Virus record (IMG/VR): IMGVR_UViG_3300030107_002285
Location: 1-34,173 of that record
Direction: 5' to 3' (one strand)
Source: a virus
Length of the DNA: 34,173 nucleotides
This document shows positions 23,392 to 29,684 of the stretch, one piece after another. The notes under the pieces are model-generated. The model saw nothing but the letters and a program-made list of their open reading frames with translations, was not told the DNA's origin and made no database searches. The number at the start of each line of letters is the position of its first letter. Positions within the stretch are counted from its first letter, which is position 1. Both the position numbers and the translations under genes were made by a program.

Positions 23392-23724
23392 ATGACACAT
23401 AATGTACAAGCAGACATCCATTTAAGGGGTGTAACAGAAGTAGATATAACATTATCAGATGATAACACAGGATTCTGGATATCATTTAGATGCAAGTCTA
23501 ATGCCTATAAAACTCTTGATGTAAGTACAAGAGCCATAACTGTATTCGTTCATCATAAAGATACAAATGCTTTCCCTAAATTTATAATGCACGAAATAGA
23601 TAAGGATTCTGGTAAAAAACAATTAGAAGAATTTACATCACGCATACTTAGAGGAATGAGGAAGTCCAGTTACAAACAATGGAATGATATAGGGCAAGCC
23701 ATTCCTTATGGGGAGAATTTATAA
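23392..23724 (+). CDS. hypothetical protein upstream of ardC-like gene (110 aa)
   Basis: GAGGAGG lies 6 bases before ATG 23392. The N-terminal half is beta-rich ('VDITLSDDNTGFWISFRCKS', 'LDVSTRAITVFVHHKD'), and the C-terminal half has charged helices ('KKQLEEFTSRILRGMRKSSY'). Its stop shares one base with the start of the ArdC-like gene (TAATG), so the two are co-translated and may work together (inference). No family is recognised. Confidence 0.7.
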   Translation: MTHNVQADIHLRGVTEVDITLSDDNTGFWISFRCKSNAYKTLDVSTRAITVFVHHKDTNAFPKFIMHEIDKDSGKKQLEEFTSRILRGMRKSSYKQWNDIGQAIPYGENL

Positions 23725-24599
23725 TGGCTAAGTTAAAAGCTGATGAAATAGTATCAGAATTAATCACACAATTAGAGAAGGGAAAGGTAAAAGAGTTTGA
23801 GTTCCCTTGGTGTGGGCATATTGGAAGACCTAAATGTGCATCAACTAAAGCCTATTATAATGGAGGCAATGCAATATGGTTGAGTTTCAAAAGGCACATC
23901 ATGAATTACAGTTGCAATCTATGGGGTACAATGAACCAATGGAATAAGATAGGTGGCAAAGTAAAGAAGGGTGAGACTGCTGGTACACAACAGATAATCA
24001 AGCCAATGTTCCAGACAATAGAAGATGAACATGGAAAGAAACAACAGATTATCACCCAGTTCTATGCTTACTATGTATATAACATTGACCAAGTAGATGG
24101 GGTAAAAAGAGAAGAGGAAAAGCCAGCCCAAAAAATAGATGAGATTAAAGAGGCTGATAAATACATAGCTTCCTCCAAGATAAACATAAAGTATAGTGAC
24201 CAACCAAGGGCATACTACTCACCCGATGAAGACTATTGCCACCTACCATTCAAGGATACATTCAAACATACGCATGGATTTTATTCCACATTATTCCATG
24301 AGGTTGTCCATGCAACAGGACATAAGTCAAGGCTGGATAGAAAAGGAATAACAGAAAGATTCAAACGCGATGAAGACTATGCTCTTGAAGAATTGATTGC
24401 TGAACTAGGTGCTGCTTTATTATGCAGTAAGTTTGATATGTACATGCACAAAAGAGAAGACCATCTATCATACCTTGACTCATGGATTAAGATACTAAAA
24501 GAAAAACCAACAATACTATGGACAGCATCCAAGCAAGCACAAGAATCTATTGATTGGTTAGATTTTTTTAGTACAAAATATATAAAGGAGAACACATGA
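23724..24599 (+). CDS. ardC: ArdC-like antirestriction protein (ssDNA-binding + zincin)
   Basis: A 291-aa protein of normal length for ArdC. The N-terminal ArdC-type domain shows 'WCGHIGRPKCASTKAYYNGG' then NAIWLSF and 'TMNQWNKIGGKVKKGE' (the 'W.....Y.G.N...L' and 'T..Q....GG.V.KGE' patterns; residues ~27-85). The C-terminal metallopeptidase-like domain carries H-E-V-V-H at 192-196 in 'FHEVVHATGHKSRLDR' and 'EELIAELGAALLC' at 222-234, with the Glu ligand region. In plasmid ArdC the pair protects incoming DNA from type I restriction. In this early operon it likely does the same for phage DNA. All motif residues are present. It overlaps both neighbours. Confidence 0.92.
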   Translation: MAKLKADEIVSELITQLEKGKVKEFEFPWCGHIGRPKCASTKAYYNGGNAIWLSFKRHIMNYSCNLWGTMNQWNKIGGKVKKGETAGTQQIIKPMFQTIEDEHGKKQQIITQFYAYYVYNIDQVDGVKREEEKPAQKIDEIKEADKYIASSKINIKYSDQPRAYYSPDEDYCHLPFKDTFKHTHGFYSTLFHEVVHATGHKSRLDRKGITERFKRDEDYALEELIAELGAALLCSKFDMYMHKREDHLSYLDSWIKILKEKPTILWTASKQAQESIDWLDFFSTKYIKENT

Positions 24600-24856
24600 C
24601 AGTATATGTACAAGCAATAATCAAAGAGGAACACCAACAATTTATTGCTGAAAGAATTGCTCCCATGTTTGAAGACAAGGAAAAGATATTGCATTTAGCC
24701 AGCCTCATAAAAATATATGCACCCGAATTTGATATGCAGAAATTTTTAGATGTAGCTAATAGAGCATGGGAGGCAGAAAAAGAGTTCAAAGAATTGGACT
24801 TATCACCAGAAGAATACACACATCATACAAGCAATATAAATTATCGGAGGTCATAA
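24596..24856 (+). CDS. hypothetical helical acidic protein (86 aa)
   Basis: Its ATG overlaps the ArdC-like stop (ATGA) and has AAGGAG upstream. All-helix prediction: 'VQAIIKEEHQQFIAERIAPM', 'DKEKILHLASLIKIYAPEFD' and 'FLDVANRAWEAEKEFKELDL'. There is no cysteine or membrane segment. Its stop shares one base with the next start. Function unknown. Tight coupling to the ArdC-like gene may reflect joint function or just compact packing. Confidence 0.65.
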   Translation: MTVYVQAIIKEEHQQFIAERIAPMFEDKEKILHLASLIKIYAPEFDMQKFLDVANRAWEAEKEFKELDLSPEEYTHHTSNINYRRS

Positions 24857-25074
24857 TGAAAGGCATGAAAATAAACTATGAAGAGATGAATGAAGATGAA
24901 GTTATCTTTTTATTAAAGCCAATAATCTTTAAGGGATTAGAATTTGCCAGAAATAAAGAACATGCGTTGGAAATAAATAAAGCATGGATAAAAGCAGAAG
25001 TAATACTCAAGTTAAATAAGCTAAGACGAAAAGAAAAAAAGCATTTAATCCCCGAAGGTGAAGCCAATGACTAG
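24856..25074 (+). CDS. hypothetical helical protein (72 aa)
   Basis: ATG 24856 is chosen since CGGAGG lies 5-6 bases upstream and the start overlaps the previous stop. An upstream in-frame start at 24766 would lie deep within the previous gene. The sequence is 'MKGMKINYEEMNEDEVIFLL' then 'KGLEFARNKEHALEINKAWI' and a Lys/Arg-rich helix. It is unrecognised. It ends inside the start of the nuclease gene. Confidence 0.6.
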   Translation: MKGMKINYEEMNEDEVIFLLKPIIFKGLEFARNKEHALEINKAWIKAEVILKLNKLRRKEKKHLIPEGEAND

Positions 25075-25387
25075 CAAGGAAAAAAGAAAAGGAACTTACC
25101 ATGAAAACTGGTGGGTTAATTTATTTAGAAGCTGGAAGTGGACAGCTAGAAGACAGCCTCTGTCTGGTATCTTAAAAGATTTCCCCAATGATATAGAAGT
25201 GAAGACCAAGGACATGAGTATAATATGTGAGTCTAAGTACAGGGCTAATGGCTTTGCATTAGTGTCATCCTATCTTGGTAAAGGAGAAGTTGATTTGCTT
25301 TTACTTAAAGAAAAGAATAGCAACGCTTACATTTGTTTTAATGTAAAGAATAAAAAAATATTAAAACTATTAGGTATAAAGTTATGA
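25067..25387 (+). CDS. PD-(D/E)XK nuclease, Holliday junction resolvase (Hjc)-like
   Basis: A 106-aa protein from ATG 25067 (GAAGG upstream; a GTG at 25058 is also possible). It has the small resolvase layout: 'KRKGTYHENWWVNLFRSWKW' with Glu13, 'ARRQPLSGILKDFPNDIEV' with Asp42, and 'IICESKYRANGF' with Glu55-x-Lys57, followed by a strand 'AYICFNVKNKKIL'. The R-K-G-x-x-x-E and R-x-P-x-S-G pattern matches archaeal Hjc and phage-encoded relatives (family knowledge). It likely cleaves branched DNA before packaging or during recombination. Length is near the minimum for the family but complete in motifs. Confidence 0.75.
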   Translation: MTSKEKRKGTYHENWWVNLFRSWKWTARRQPLSGILKDFPNDIEVKTKDMSIICESKYRANGFALVSSYLGKGEVDLLLLKEKNSNAYICFNVKNKKILKLLGIKL

Positions 25388-25563
25388 GTTACCTTTGCGA
25401 AAAGTGCAGAGTCAAAGAACCATCTGTCATACATCCATTAACAAGACAAGAAATCTGTTCAGCATGTGCCATAAAAGATTTAAGAGAAAGCCATGTGCAA
25501 ATTAAGAGAACAAAATTTATACCTATACAACCACAGGTATTAAGAAACAGGAGAAGTAAATGA
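25384..25563 (+). CDS. small zinc-ribbon protein (59 aa)
   Basis: The start overlaps the nuclease stop (ATGA). Cys5/Cys8 (L-C-E-K-C) and Cys25/Cys28 (I-C-S-A-C) have the same 16-residue spacing as the 51-aa zinc-ribbon protein at 22955. The C-terminus is basic ('LRNRRSK' after a Pro/Gln turn), so it may bind nucleic acid. The stop overlaps the next ATG. No named family. Confidence 0.6.
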   Translation: MSYLCEKCRVKEPSVIHPLTRQEICSACAIKDLRESHVQIKRTKFIPIQPQVLRNRRSK

Positions 25564-25703
25564 AAGAAAATTGGAAATATATAGTATGGGTAGGTGGTGT
25601 AGATGATTACTACACTACTTATGAAAGAGCAAAAGAACATTATGACGAGTGGATAGAGCAAGGTTATGATGATGTAATACTAGAAAAGATAGAGGAGAAG
25701 TAA
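25560..25703 (+). CDS. hypothetical small protein (47 aa)
   Basis: It has AGGAG upstream and an ATGA overlap with the previous stop. The sequence is 'MKENWKYIVWVGGVDDYYTT' followed by 'YERAKEHYDEWIEQGYDDVI', then a short acidic tail. The pattern of strand, 'Y..Y..A......W...GYDDV.L' helix and strand recurs in tiny phage proteins of unknown role. Short, but well supported by spacing and ribosome site. Confidence 0.6.
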   Translation: MKENWKYIVWVGGVDDYYTTYERAKEHYDEWIEQGYDDVILEKIEEK

Positions 25704-25865
25704 ATGAAGTTTCATATATATGACCATGAAAAAGAAGAGTCATTTCAAATCATTGGTAAAAGTTACTTTATGAGTTGGCTAAATAACCACGCAAACCAAC
25801 AAAGATACTCATTCTTTTCAACATACGAAAAACTTAAAAAATATATAGGAGAAATAAATGAATAA
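25704..25865 (+). CDS. hypothetical small protein (53 aa)
   Basis: It starts directly after the preceding stop with GAGGAG upstream. The sequence is 'MKFHIYDHEKEESFQIIGKS' then 'SWLNNHANQQRYSFFSTYEK', rich in aromatic and charged residues, with no motif. It overlaps the next gene by 8 bases. Unknown function. Confidence 0.55.
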   Translation: MKFHIYDHEKEESFQIIGKSYFMSWLNNHANQQRYSFFSTYEKLKKYIGEINE

Positions 25866-26118
25866 AACATACGAAGACTTTGTATCAATGGGAATAGCTG
25901 GGTTAAATATTCCTCAACAGCTACAATTCTATGGGGTAGATAAAAGTACACTCAACAAATGGAAACGAAAGGCTGGTAGATTTGGTAAGTTTTGTACCAA
26001 CAAGACAACAGATATTAAACGAAATTGTTTAACATGCAATACAACTTTCATTGCTGATACAAAATTTATTCGTGTATGTAATAAATGTAAATTGTCAGAC
26101 GAGTGGAGGAACTATTAA
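25858..26118 (+). CDS. HTH plus zinc-knuckle small DNA-binding protein (86 aa)
   Basis: It has TAGGAG upstream. The N-terminal half 'MGIAGLNIPQQLQFYGVDKS' then TLNKWKRKAGRF reads as a helix-turn-helix of the transposase/regulator type. The C-terminal half has two CxxC pairs (Cys57/Cys60 N-C-L-T-C, Cys75/Cys78 V-C-N-K-C), a zinc finger. Together this suggests a sequence-specific DNA-binding regulator. It is followed by an inverted repeat (26120-26160) that could be its operator or an mRNA element. The specific role is unknown. Confidence 0.65.
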   Translation: MNKTYEDFVSMGIAGLNIPQQLQFYGVDKSTLNKWKRKAGRFGKFCTNKTTDIKRNCLTCNTTFIADTKFIRVCNKCKLSDEWRNY

Positions 26119-26119
26119 A

Positions 26120-26160
26120 AATGGTGGCTTATCTACAGGGAGTAAAAATAAACCACCATT
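26120..26160. repeat. 13-base inverted repeat in an early intergenic gap
   Basis: AATGGTGGCTTAT (26120-26132) is complementary to ATAAACCACCATT (26148-26160) with one mismatch, leaving a 15-base loop. No T-run follows. It lies directly after the HTH/zinc gene and 20 bases before a tiny ORF, so operator or leader-hairpin roles are both possible. Confidence 0.6.
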
Positions 26161-26180
26161 AGTGTTTCTGAGGAGGAAAC

Positions 26181-26237
26181 ATGTGTACCATAGGGTACTA
26201 TACAAACCATAGCAATTCTTTTATGAGGAGGGAATGA
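26181..26237 (+). CDS. possible 18-residue leader peptide
   Basis: A tiny ORF, MCTIGYYTNHSNSFMRRE, has a very strong ribosome site (GAGGAGG, 5 bases before ATG). It stops exactly where the next gene starts at GTG 26238, and its last codons contain the next gene's GAGGAGG. A short stem GTACC/GGTAC overlaps its codons 2-6. This arrangement suggests translational coupling or a regulatory leader, not a functional protein. Confidence 0.4.
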   Translation: MCTIGYYTNHSNSFMRRE

Positions 26238-26843
26238 GTGAAACAATTAAAAGAAATAAAATTACCAGTACAAAATAAACAAACACAAATTGACATACCC
26301 GATATAACAAAAGAAAAAGGTTATAAAAACTGGTGTATAAAATTAAGTGATAAAACCCCAATACAAACAGACAAAGAATTATATAAAGAATTATGTGATG
26401 TGTTAGGGGATAACCAGATAGAGAGAAAAATAATTCCAGATTATAATAGCCCTTATGGTTTCGATTATAGAATAGAAGAATACAGAATTAAAAGTAAAGA
26501 TAAAGAAAAATTAATTGAAGCCTTTAAATTAGTACAGTATTCATTAGCACCTCTACCTTATGAAGAATTAAAAAAACATTTAACAGTTATGTATGCCATG
26601 CAAGTACAAACTGGTGGGCAAAGAATGACAGCTAAAGAAAAAGCACAGCAAATGGCAGCCATGTTAAAAAATACCCCAGCCGACATAACAACCTACGCAA
26701 TTAGGTACTTAACAAATGAAGGGAAATTCTGGTCATCATGGGCAGAGTTTAATAAATTAATAGGACAACGATTAATAAAGCGTACTCTTTTACTAGAAGC
26801 ACTGAGAAAAAAAATAAATAGCTTGAATATAATAGATAAATAA
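26238..26843 (+). CDS. hypothetical protein near recombination genes (201 aa, GTG start)
   Basis: The GTG start at 26238 is supported by GAGGAGG 5 bases upstream. The N-terminal third is Lys/Ile-rich, and the middle has 'RIEEYRIKSKDKEKLIEAFK'. The C-terminal part shows 'LKKHLTVMYAMQVQTGGQRM', 'AAMLKNTPADITTYAIRYLT' and then N-E-G-K-F-W-S-S-W-A-E-F. The pattern 'L....P.D....A.......KFWP.W.E' recurs in phage proteins beside replication/recombination genes, but I cannot name its function; a DNA replication accessory role is only a guess. Its stop lies just before a promoter-like sequence for the exonuclease operon. Confidence 0.7.
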   Translation: MKQLKEIKLPVQNKQTQIDIPDITKEKGYKNWCIKLSDKTPIQTDKELYKELCDVLGDNQIERKIIPDYNSPYGFDYRIEEYRIKSKDKEKLIEAFKLVQYSLAPLPYEELKKHLTVMYAMQVQTGGQRMTAKEKAQQMAAMLKNTPADITTYAIRYLTNEGKFWSSWAEFNKLIGQRLIKRTLLLEALRKKINSLNIIDK

Positions 26844-26851
26844 AGTATAAA
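26823..26851 (+). promoter_or_regulatory. sigma-70-like promoter for the exonuclease-SSAP-SSB operon
   Basis: TTGAAT (26823-26828), a 17-base spacer and TATAAA (26846-26851) overlap the end of the 201-aa gene, 25 bases before the YqaJ start. The -10 has five of six consensus bases; the -35 has four. Confidence 0.45.
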
Positions 26852-26876
26852 TATATATAATTCTGAGGAGAATAAT

Positions 26877-27692
26877 ATGGAAACAAAAGAATATAGTATC
26901 GGTGGGTCTGATGTTAACAGGCTACTCAATGCAAACTGGTATGAGTTATACCTAGAAAAAATTGGCGAGAAAGAACCAGAAGATTTATCTAACGCATTGC
27001 CAGTTCAACTTGGTATTGAGACAGAACAGTTTAATATTTTATGGTTTAGAAAAAATACACCCAAAGAATTGTGGATAGATAAAGATATAGATATAAGTTA
27101 TAACCCATGGTCTTGTAGCTTTGATGGTGTTCGTCTTCATGGGCATACCGATGCTTTAATAGTGCATCCTAAAACAAAGAATAGTATATGTGCTGTTATT
27201 GAATGTAAACATACCAACCCATTTACCAACATGAATAAAGTTGCTGACTATTATATGGGGCAGATGCAACTGTATATGTATCTTACAAACACAGACTCTT
27301 GCTATCTATCTGTTATCTTTGGCAACAGCCGATGGGAATACATCAAGGTATCTTGGAGTCAAGAATACTTTGATAAGATATGGGTATACATTAAAGAGTT
27401 TTGGGATTGCTTGCAAAGAGGTGAAGCACCAGCCAGTAAAGATGTAATGAAACCTTCATCTGATTTAGTACCTATTGATGACAGGGTTCGTAGAAATATG
27501 TCACATGATAATCAGTTCATGCACATGGCACATGAGTACAAACGTACATACTATGATGCCAAAGCTAATACTGATGCCAAAAAATTCTTGGTATCTAGTG
27601 TGACAGATAAGGATAGGGAGTTACATTGTGACCTACTCTCTGTTCATGTTTCAAAGACAGGTCGCAAAACAATTAAACTTACTGAGGAGTAA
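26877..27692 (+). CDS. YqaJ-family viral exonuclease
   Basis: A 271-aa lambda-exonuclease/YqaJ-type PD-(D/E)XK nuclease. The N-terminal 'YSIGGSDVNRLLNANWYELY' is the G-G-S-D-(I/V) signature. Catalytic motifs follow: 'LGIETEQF' with Glu48/Glu50, Asp92 in 'HGHTDALIV', Glu109-x-Lys111 in 'CAVIECKHTN', and 'MGQMQLYMYL' with Gln129/Gln131. It degrades 5' strands from double-strand ends to give 3' single strands for annealing (family knowledge). It is followed by an HTH protein, an annealing-protein candidate and an SSB-like protein, a standard phage recombination cassette. GAGGAG precedes the ATG. Confidence 0.9.
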   Translation: METKEYSIGGSDVNRLLNANWYELYLEKIGEKEPEDLSNALPVQLGIETEQFNILWFRKNTPKELWIDKDIDISYNPWSCSFDGVRLHGHTDALIVHPKTKNSICAVIECKHTNPFTNMNKVADYYMGQMQLYMYLTNTDSCYLSVIFGNSRWEYIKVSWSQEYFDKIWVYIKEFWDCLQRGEAPASKDVMKPSSDLVPIDDRVRRNMSHDNQFMHMAHEYKRTYYDAKANTDAKKFLVSSVTDKDRELHCDLLSVHVSKTGRKTIKLTEE

Positions 27693-27695
27693 ACT

Positions 27696-27929
27696 ATGAG
27701 TGATGGTTATGAATCTCAAAAGAGAACTATCCTTAAACATTTAAAGGAATCAAAGTCTATAACTAGCTGGGAAGCTATAACTCAATACAGAATTACAAGG
27801 CTGTCAGCAGTTATATATTTATTAAGAGATGAAGGGTATGATGTAATTACTACCCGACATAAAGGAGTAACCGAAGAAGGTGTCCATAAAAACTGGGCAA
27901 TCTACCACTACTTAGGGAGGAAGACATGA
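27696..27929 (+). CDS. helix-turn-helix protein (HTH_39-like, 77 aa)
   Basis: It begins 'YESQKRTILKHLKESKSITS', then 'WEAITQYRITRLSAVIYLLR' and DEGYDVIT, ending in a strand 'NWAIYHYLG'. This is the winged-helix pattern of the HTH_39 family ('...IL..L..G.SIT..EAI...GI.RLSA.I..LR..GY.I....'). It is common beside phage recombination genes; a regulator or DNA adaptor is likely. It starts 3 bases after the exonuclease stop and overlaps the next gene by 4. Confidence 0.85.
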   Translation: MSDGYESQKRTILKHLKESKSITSWEAITQYRITRLSAVIYLLRDEGYDVITTRHKGVTEEGVHKNWAIYHYLGRKT

Positions 27930-28342
27930 GTAGAATACCAAAAGGTTTATCAGAACTACTAGAGAAAGTAGGAGAAACACCACAGTCTGCATTATGGGAT
28001 TGTCACGGAACATCAGTCATTAAACATAAAGCATTAGAAAAAGTAGCAACATTACTACAAGTTGTATTCAATGAACCTACTATTATTGAAAGCAATGCAA
28101 GAGATAAGATTGCTGTGGTCTGTGTTAAAGGACAACGAACTATTGTGGATAAAGATAATAAGCAACACAAAATAGAAGCATGGTCATTTGGAGAAGCCAC
28201 TCCTTATAATAATAAAAATGCTTATCCTTATGCTATGGCAGAAAAGAGAGCCATAGATAGAGTAATACTAAAACTAATTGGGATACATGGTTATGTGTAT
28301 TCTGAAATTGAAGCTGATGATTTTAAAAAGGAGAACAACTAA
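27926..28342 (+). CDS. putative single-strand annealing protein (Rad52/ERF-like)
   Basis: A 138-aa protein. An N-terminal helix region leads into 'LQVVFNEPTIIESNARDKIA', with strands 'VVCVKGQRTIVDKDNKQHK' and 'WSFGEATPYNNKNAYPYAMA'. The final helix 'EKRAIDRVILKLIGIHGYVY' is the region resembling the Rad52/ERF beta-beta-beta-alpha core ('YP..MAEKRA.DR..L...G'). Position between exonuclease and SSB-like gene supports an annealing partner of the YqaJ nuclease. It is shorter than typical annealing proteins, so the assignment is moderate. It overlaps the upstream HTH gene by 4 bases. Confidence 0.65.
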   Translation: MSRIPKGLSELLEKVGETPQSALWDCHGTSVIKHKALEKVATLLQVVFNEPTIIESNARDKIAVVCVKGQRTIVDKDNKQHKIEAWSFGEATPYNNKNAYPYAMAEKRAIDRVILKLIGIHGYVYSEIEADDFKKENN

Positions 28343-28771
28343 ATGGAATATGATAATACTGACAGAGGTGCGGCTTTCCCACCAAGGAATACACAAAAAT
28401 TAATACTGCAAGGGAATGGTCAGTTCGGTAGCAAGGAAGTAAAACTTGTTTTTGTTTCGGACACTTCAAAGAATGGTAAAGACTTTATAGAAGTCTATCA
28501 AAAGATAGGTTGTGTTTTTGAAAATACTTTTAAAGACCCATCCGATAAGAAGCCACACTTTACTGGCAAGCTGGAAGCACCAGTAAAAGAGATAGCCTGT
28601 TGGAGAATGAACAAGGCTGAAACAAACCTAGACTATATGCAATGGAAAATAAAAGAACCCTTTGCTAAAGATGATGATGATGACATTCCTTTCGGTAAAG
28701 ATTTAGATAGGATGGCAGAAGAGGTTGAAGAAGAAAGGCAACAAAAAGGGGAGAAGACAAGTGGTTGGTAA
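28343..28771 (+). CDS. SSB-like protein with internal DDDDDIPF motif
   Basis: A 142-aa protein. The N-terminal 'YDNTDRGAAFPPRNTQKLIL' followed by strands 'KEVKLVFVSDTSKNGKDFIE' and 'VYQKIGCVFENT', then 'HFTGKLEAPVKEIACWRM', suggests a small beta-barrel. Residues 110-117 are D-D-D-D-D-I-P-F, the partner-binding tip of bacterial SSB. Here 25 more residues (Glu/Lys/Gln-rich helix) follow it instead of the tip being terminal. It sits directly after the annealing candidate (next base) and the exonuclease. It probably coats single strands during recombination; SSB identity is inferred from motif and context. Confidence 0.65.
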   Translation: MEYDNTDRGAAFPPRNTQKLILQGNGQFGSKEVKLVFVSDTSKNGKDFIEVYQKIGCVFENTFKDPSDKKPHFTGKLEAPVKEIACWRMNKAETNLDYMQWKIKEPFAKDDDDDIPFGKDLDRMAEEVEEERQQKGEKTSGW

Positions 28772-28952
28772 TAACAAGGATGCAAAGTATGTCTCCTTTA
28801 AGGTAGTGGGAGAGCATGCCAAGATACTTCATAGTATTAAAAAGCAAATAATGGATGAGTATGGAATTAAATGCAGTTTCCAACAAGTCATTAACCACGC
28901 ATTATCATTTTATGTTAAGCATAATTCTGATAAGCTAGACATGATTGAATAA
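28761..28952 (+). CDS. hypothetical small protein, ribbon-helix-helix-like (63 aa, GTG start)
   Basis: GTG 28761 is chosen because GGGGAG lies 6 bases upstream and the overlap with the SSB-like gene is then 11 bases; an ATG at 28725 would sit deep inside it. The sequence runs 'DAKYVSFKVVGEHAKILHSI' then 'KCSFQQVINHALSFYVKH': a strand followed by two helices, as in ribbon-helix-helix DNA-binding proteins. It is the last gene of the recombination group. Family uncertain. Confidence 0.6.
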   Translation: MVGNNKDAKYVSFKVVGEHAKILHSIKKQIMDEYGIKCSFQQVINHALSFYVKHNSDKLDMIE

Positions 28953-28953
28953 A

Positions 28954-28995
28954 TATTCCAGTATTCTATTCCCTAGGGGTAGGAATAATGGAATA
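28954..28995 (+). repeat. two-part inverted repeat after the recombination operon
   Basis: The outer stem TATTCCA/TGGAATA (28954-28960/28989-28995) and inner stem TATTCC/GGAATA (28967-28972/28982-28987) enclose CCCTAGGG. It lies 2 bases after the stop of the 63-aa gene. No T-run follows, so it is a processing/stability hairpin or operator rather than a standard terminator. The rest of the 281-base gap up to 29233 shows only a possible 21-codon ORF (29052-29117) that I do not trust, and the hairpin at 29178-29213. Confidence 0.5.
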
Positions 28996-29177
28996 ATAAA
29001 GGTGTGGTTGGAGTTAAATATCCTATGACAGAGGAGTGAATAGCCTTTATAATGTTTAGAATGTTTTTATTAGTAAGCCCACAAAAGCAATCGTTAGACC
29101 TTATTAATAATTATTAAAACTGTAACTCCGTAATTCATTGAGGTGAAATTCTAAAAAATATTCAAGATATAAAGATG

Positions 29178-29213
29178 GGTGGGGAGTAACTATAAAGGGA
29201 GGAACTCCCCACC
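29178..29213 (+). promoter_or_regulatory. 10-bp GC-rich hairpin before the 82-aa gene
   Basis: GGTGGGGAGT (29178-29187) pairs perfectly with ACTCCCCACC (29204-29213). The 16-base loop contains an exposed GGGAGGA. It sits 20 bases before ATG 29234 and just upstream of its GAGGAGG. No T-run follows. Probably an mRNA control or processing element. Confidence 0.55.
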
Positions 29214-29233
29214 AAGTAACATGAGGAGGAAGT

Positions 29234-29482
29234 ATGACATCAAGAAAGTATTGTGTTTGGGACAAACAGGAATGGGCAAAGTCTAATGAAGGGAAAGAAA
29301 TTAATTCAACAGCCTTTGCTAATGATGACCCAAGAGCCATTGACTATGATAAACATGGAACTGTCTATCATACCTATGGACAAGAGAAGCCACAAGATTT
29401 AAACTGGACTAGAGAAAAAATACTTGAGGCTAAAAAAAGAAAACCAAAACATTTGTTTAGAAAAAAACATTCTCATGAATAA
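29234..29482 (+). CDS. hypothetical protein (82 aa)
   Basis: It has a strong ribosome site, GAGGAGGA, before ATG 29234. The sequence is 'MTSRKYCVWDKQEWAKSNEG' then 'FANDDPRAIDYDKHGTVYHT', ending in a Lys/Arg/His-rich tail 'KKRKPKHLFRKKHSHE'. It is basic overall at the C-terminus and could bind nucleic acid or a phosphate-rich surface. No family recognised. It overlaps the next ORF by 8 bases. Confidence 0.65.
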   Translation: MTSRKYCVWDKQEWAKSNEGKEINSTAFANDDPRAIDYDKHGTVYHTYGQEKPQDLNWTREKILEAKKRKPKHLFRKKHSHE

Positions 29483-29684
29483 ATTTGTTTACACCAAAGA
29501 CAAAAATCTAATTACTGCTAAAGAAATAGAATCTGGATTTTTTTTAAAGAAAATATATATTAGTGATATTAATAAACCTATACAACAAAATGTAATTAAT
29601 CTTATAGGAGAAGTATTGTATGACCATGAAAAAAAATGGGAAAGCAAAAAAGAAAAAAACACAAACACCAAAGAAAAAAGATAA
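29475..29684 (+). CDS. hypothetical Lys-rich protein (69 aa)
   Basis: ATG 29475 overlaps the previous stop; the ribosome site is weak. The sequence is 'MNKFVYTKDKNLITAKEIES' then 'IYISDINKPIQQNVINLIGE', ending in a Lys/Glu/Thr-rich tail. The last 65 bases overlap in another frame with the next ORF, which has a better ribosome site, so one of the two may be shorter or not expressed. Unknown function. Confidence 0.45.
   Translation: MNKFVYTKDKNLITAKEIESGFFLKKIYISDINKPIQQNVINLIGEVLYDHEKKWESKKEKNTNTKEKR

Noticed and set aside
29052-29117. 21-codon ORF in the 28953-29233 gap
   Set aside because: The nearest GAGGAG is 16 bases from its ATG and it has no coupling with neighbours; short enough to be chance.
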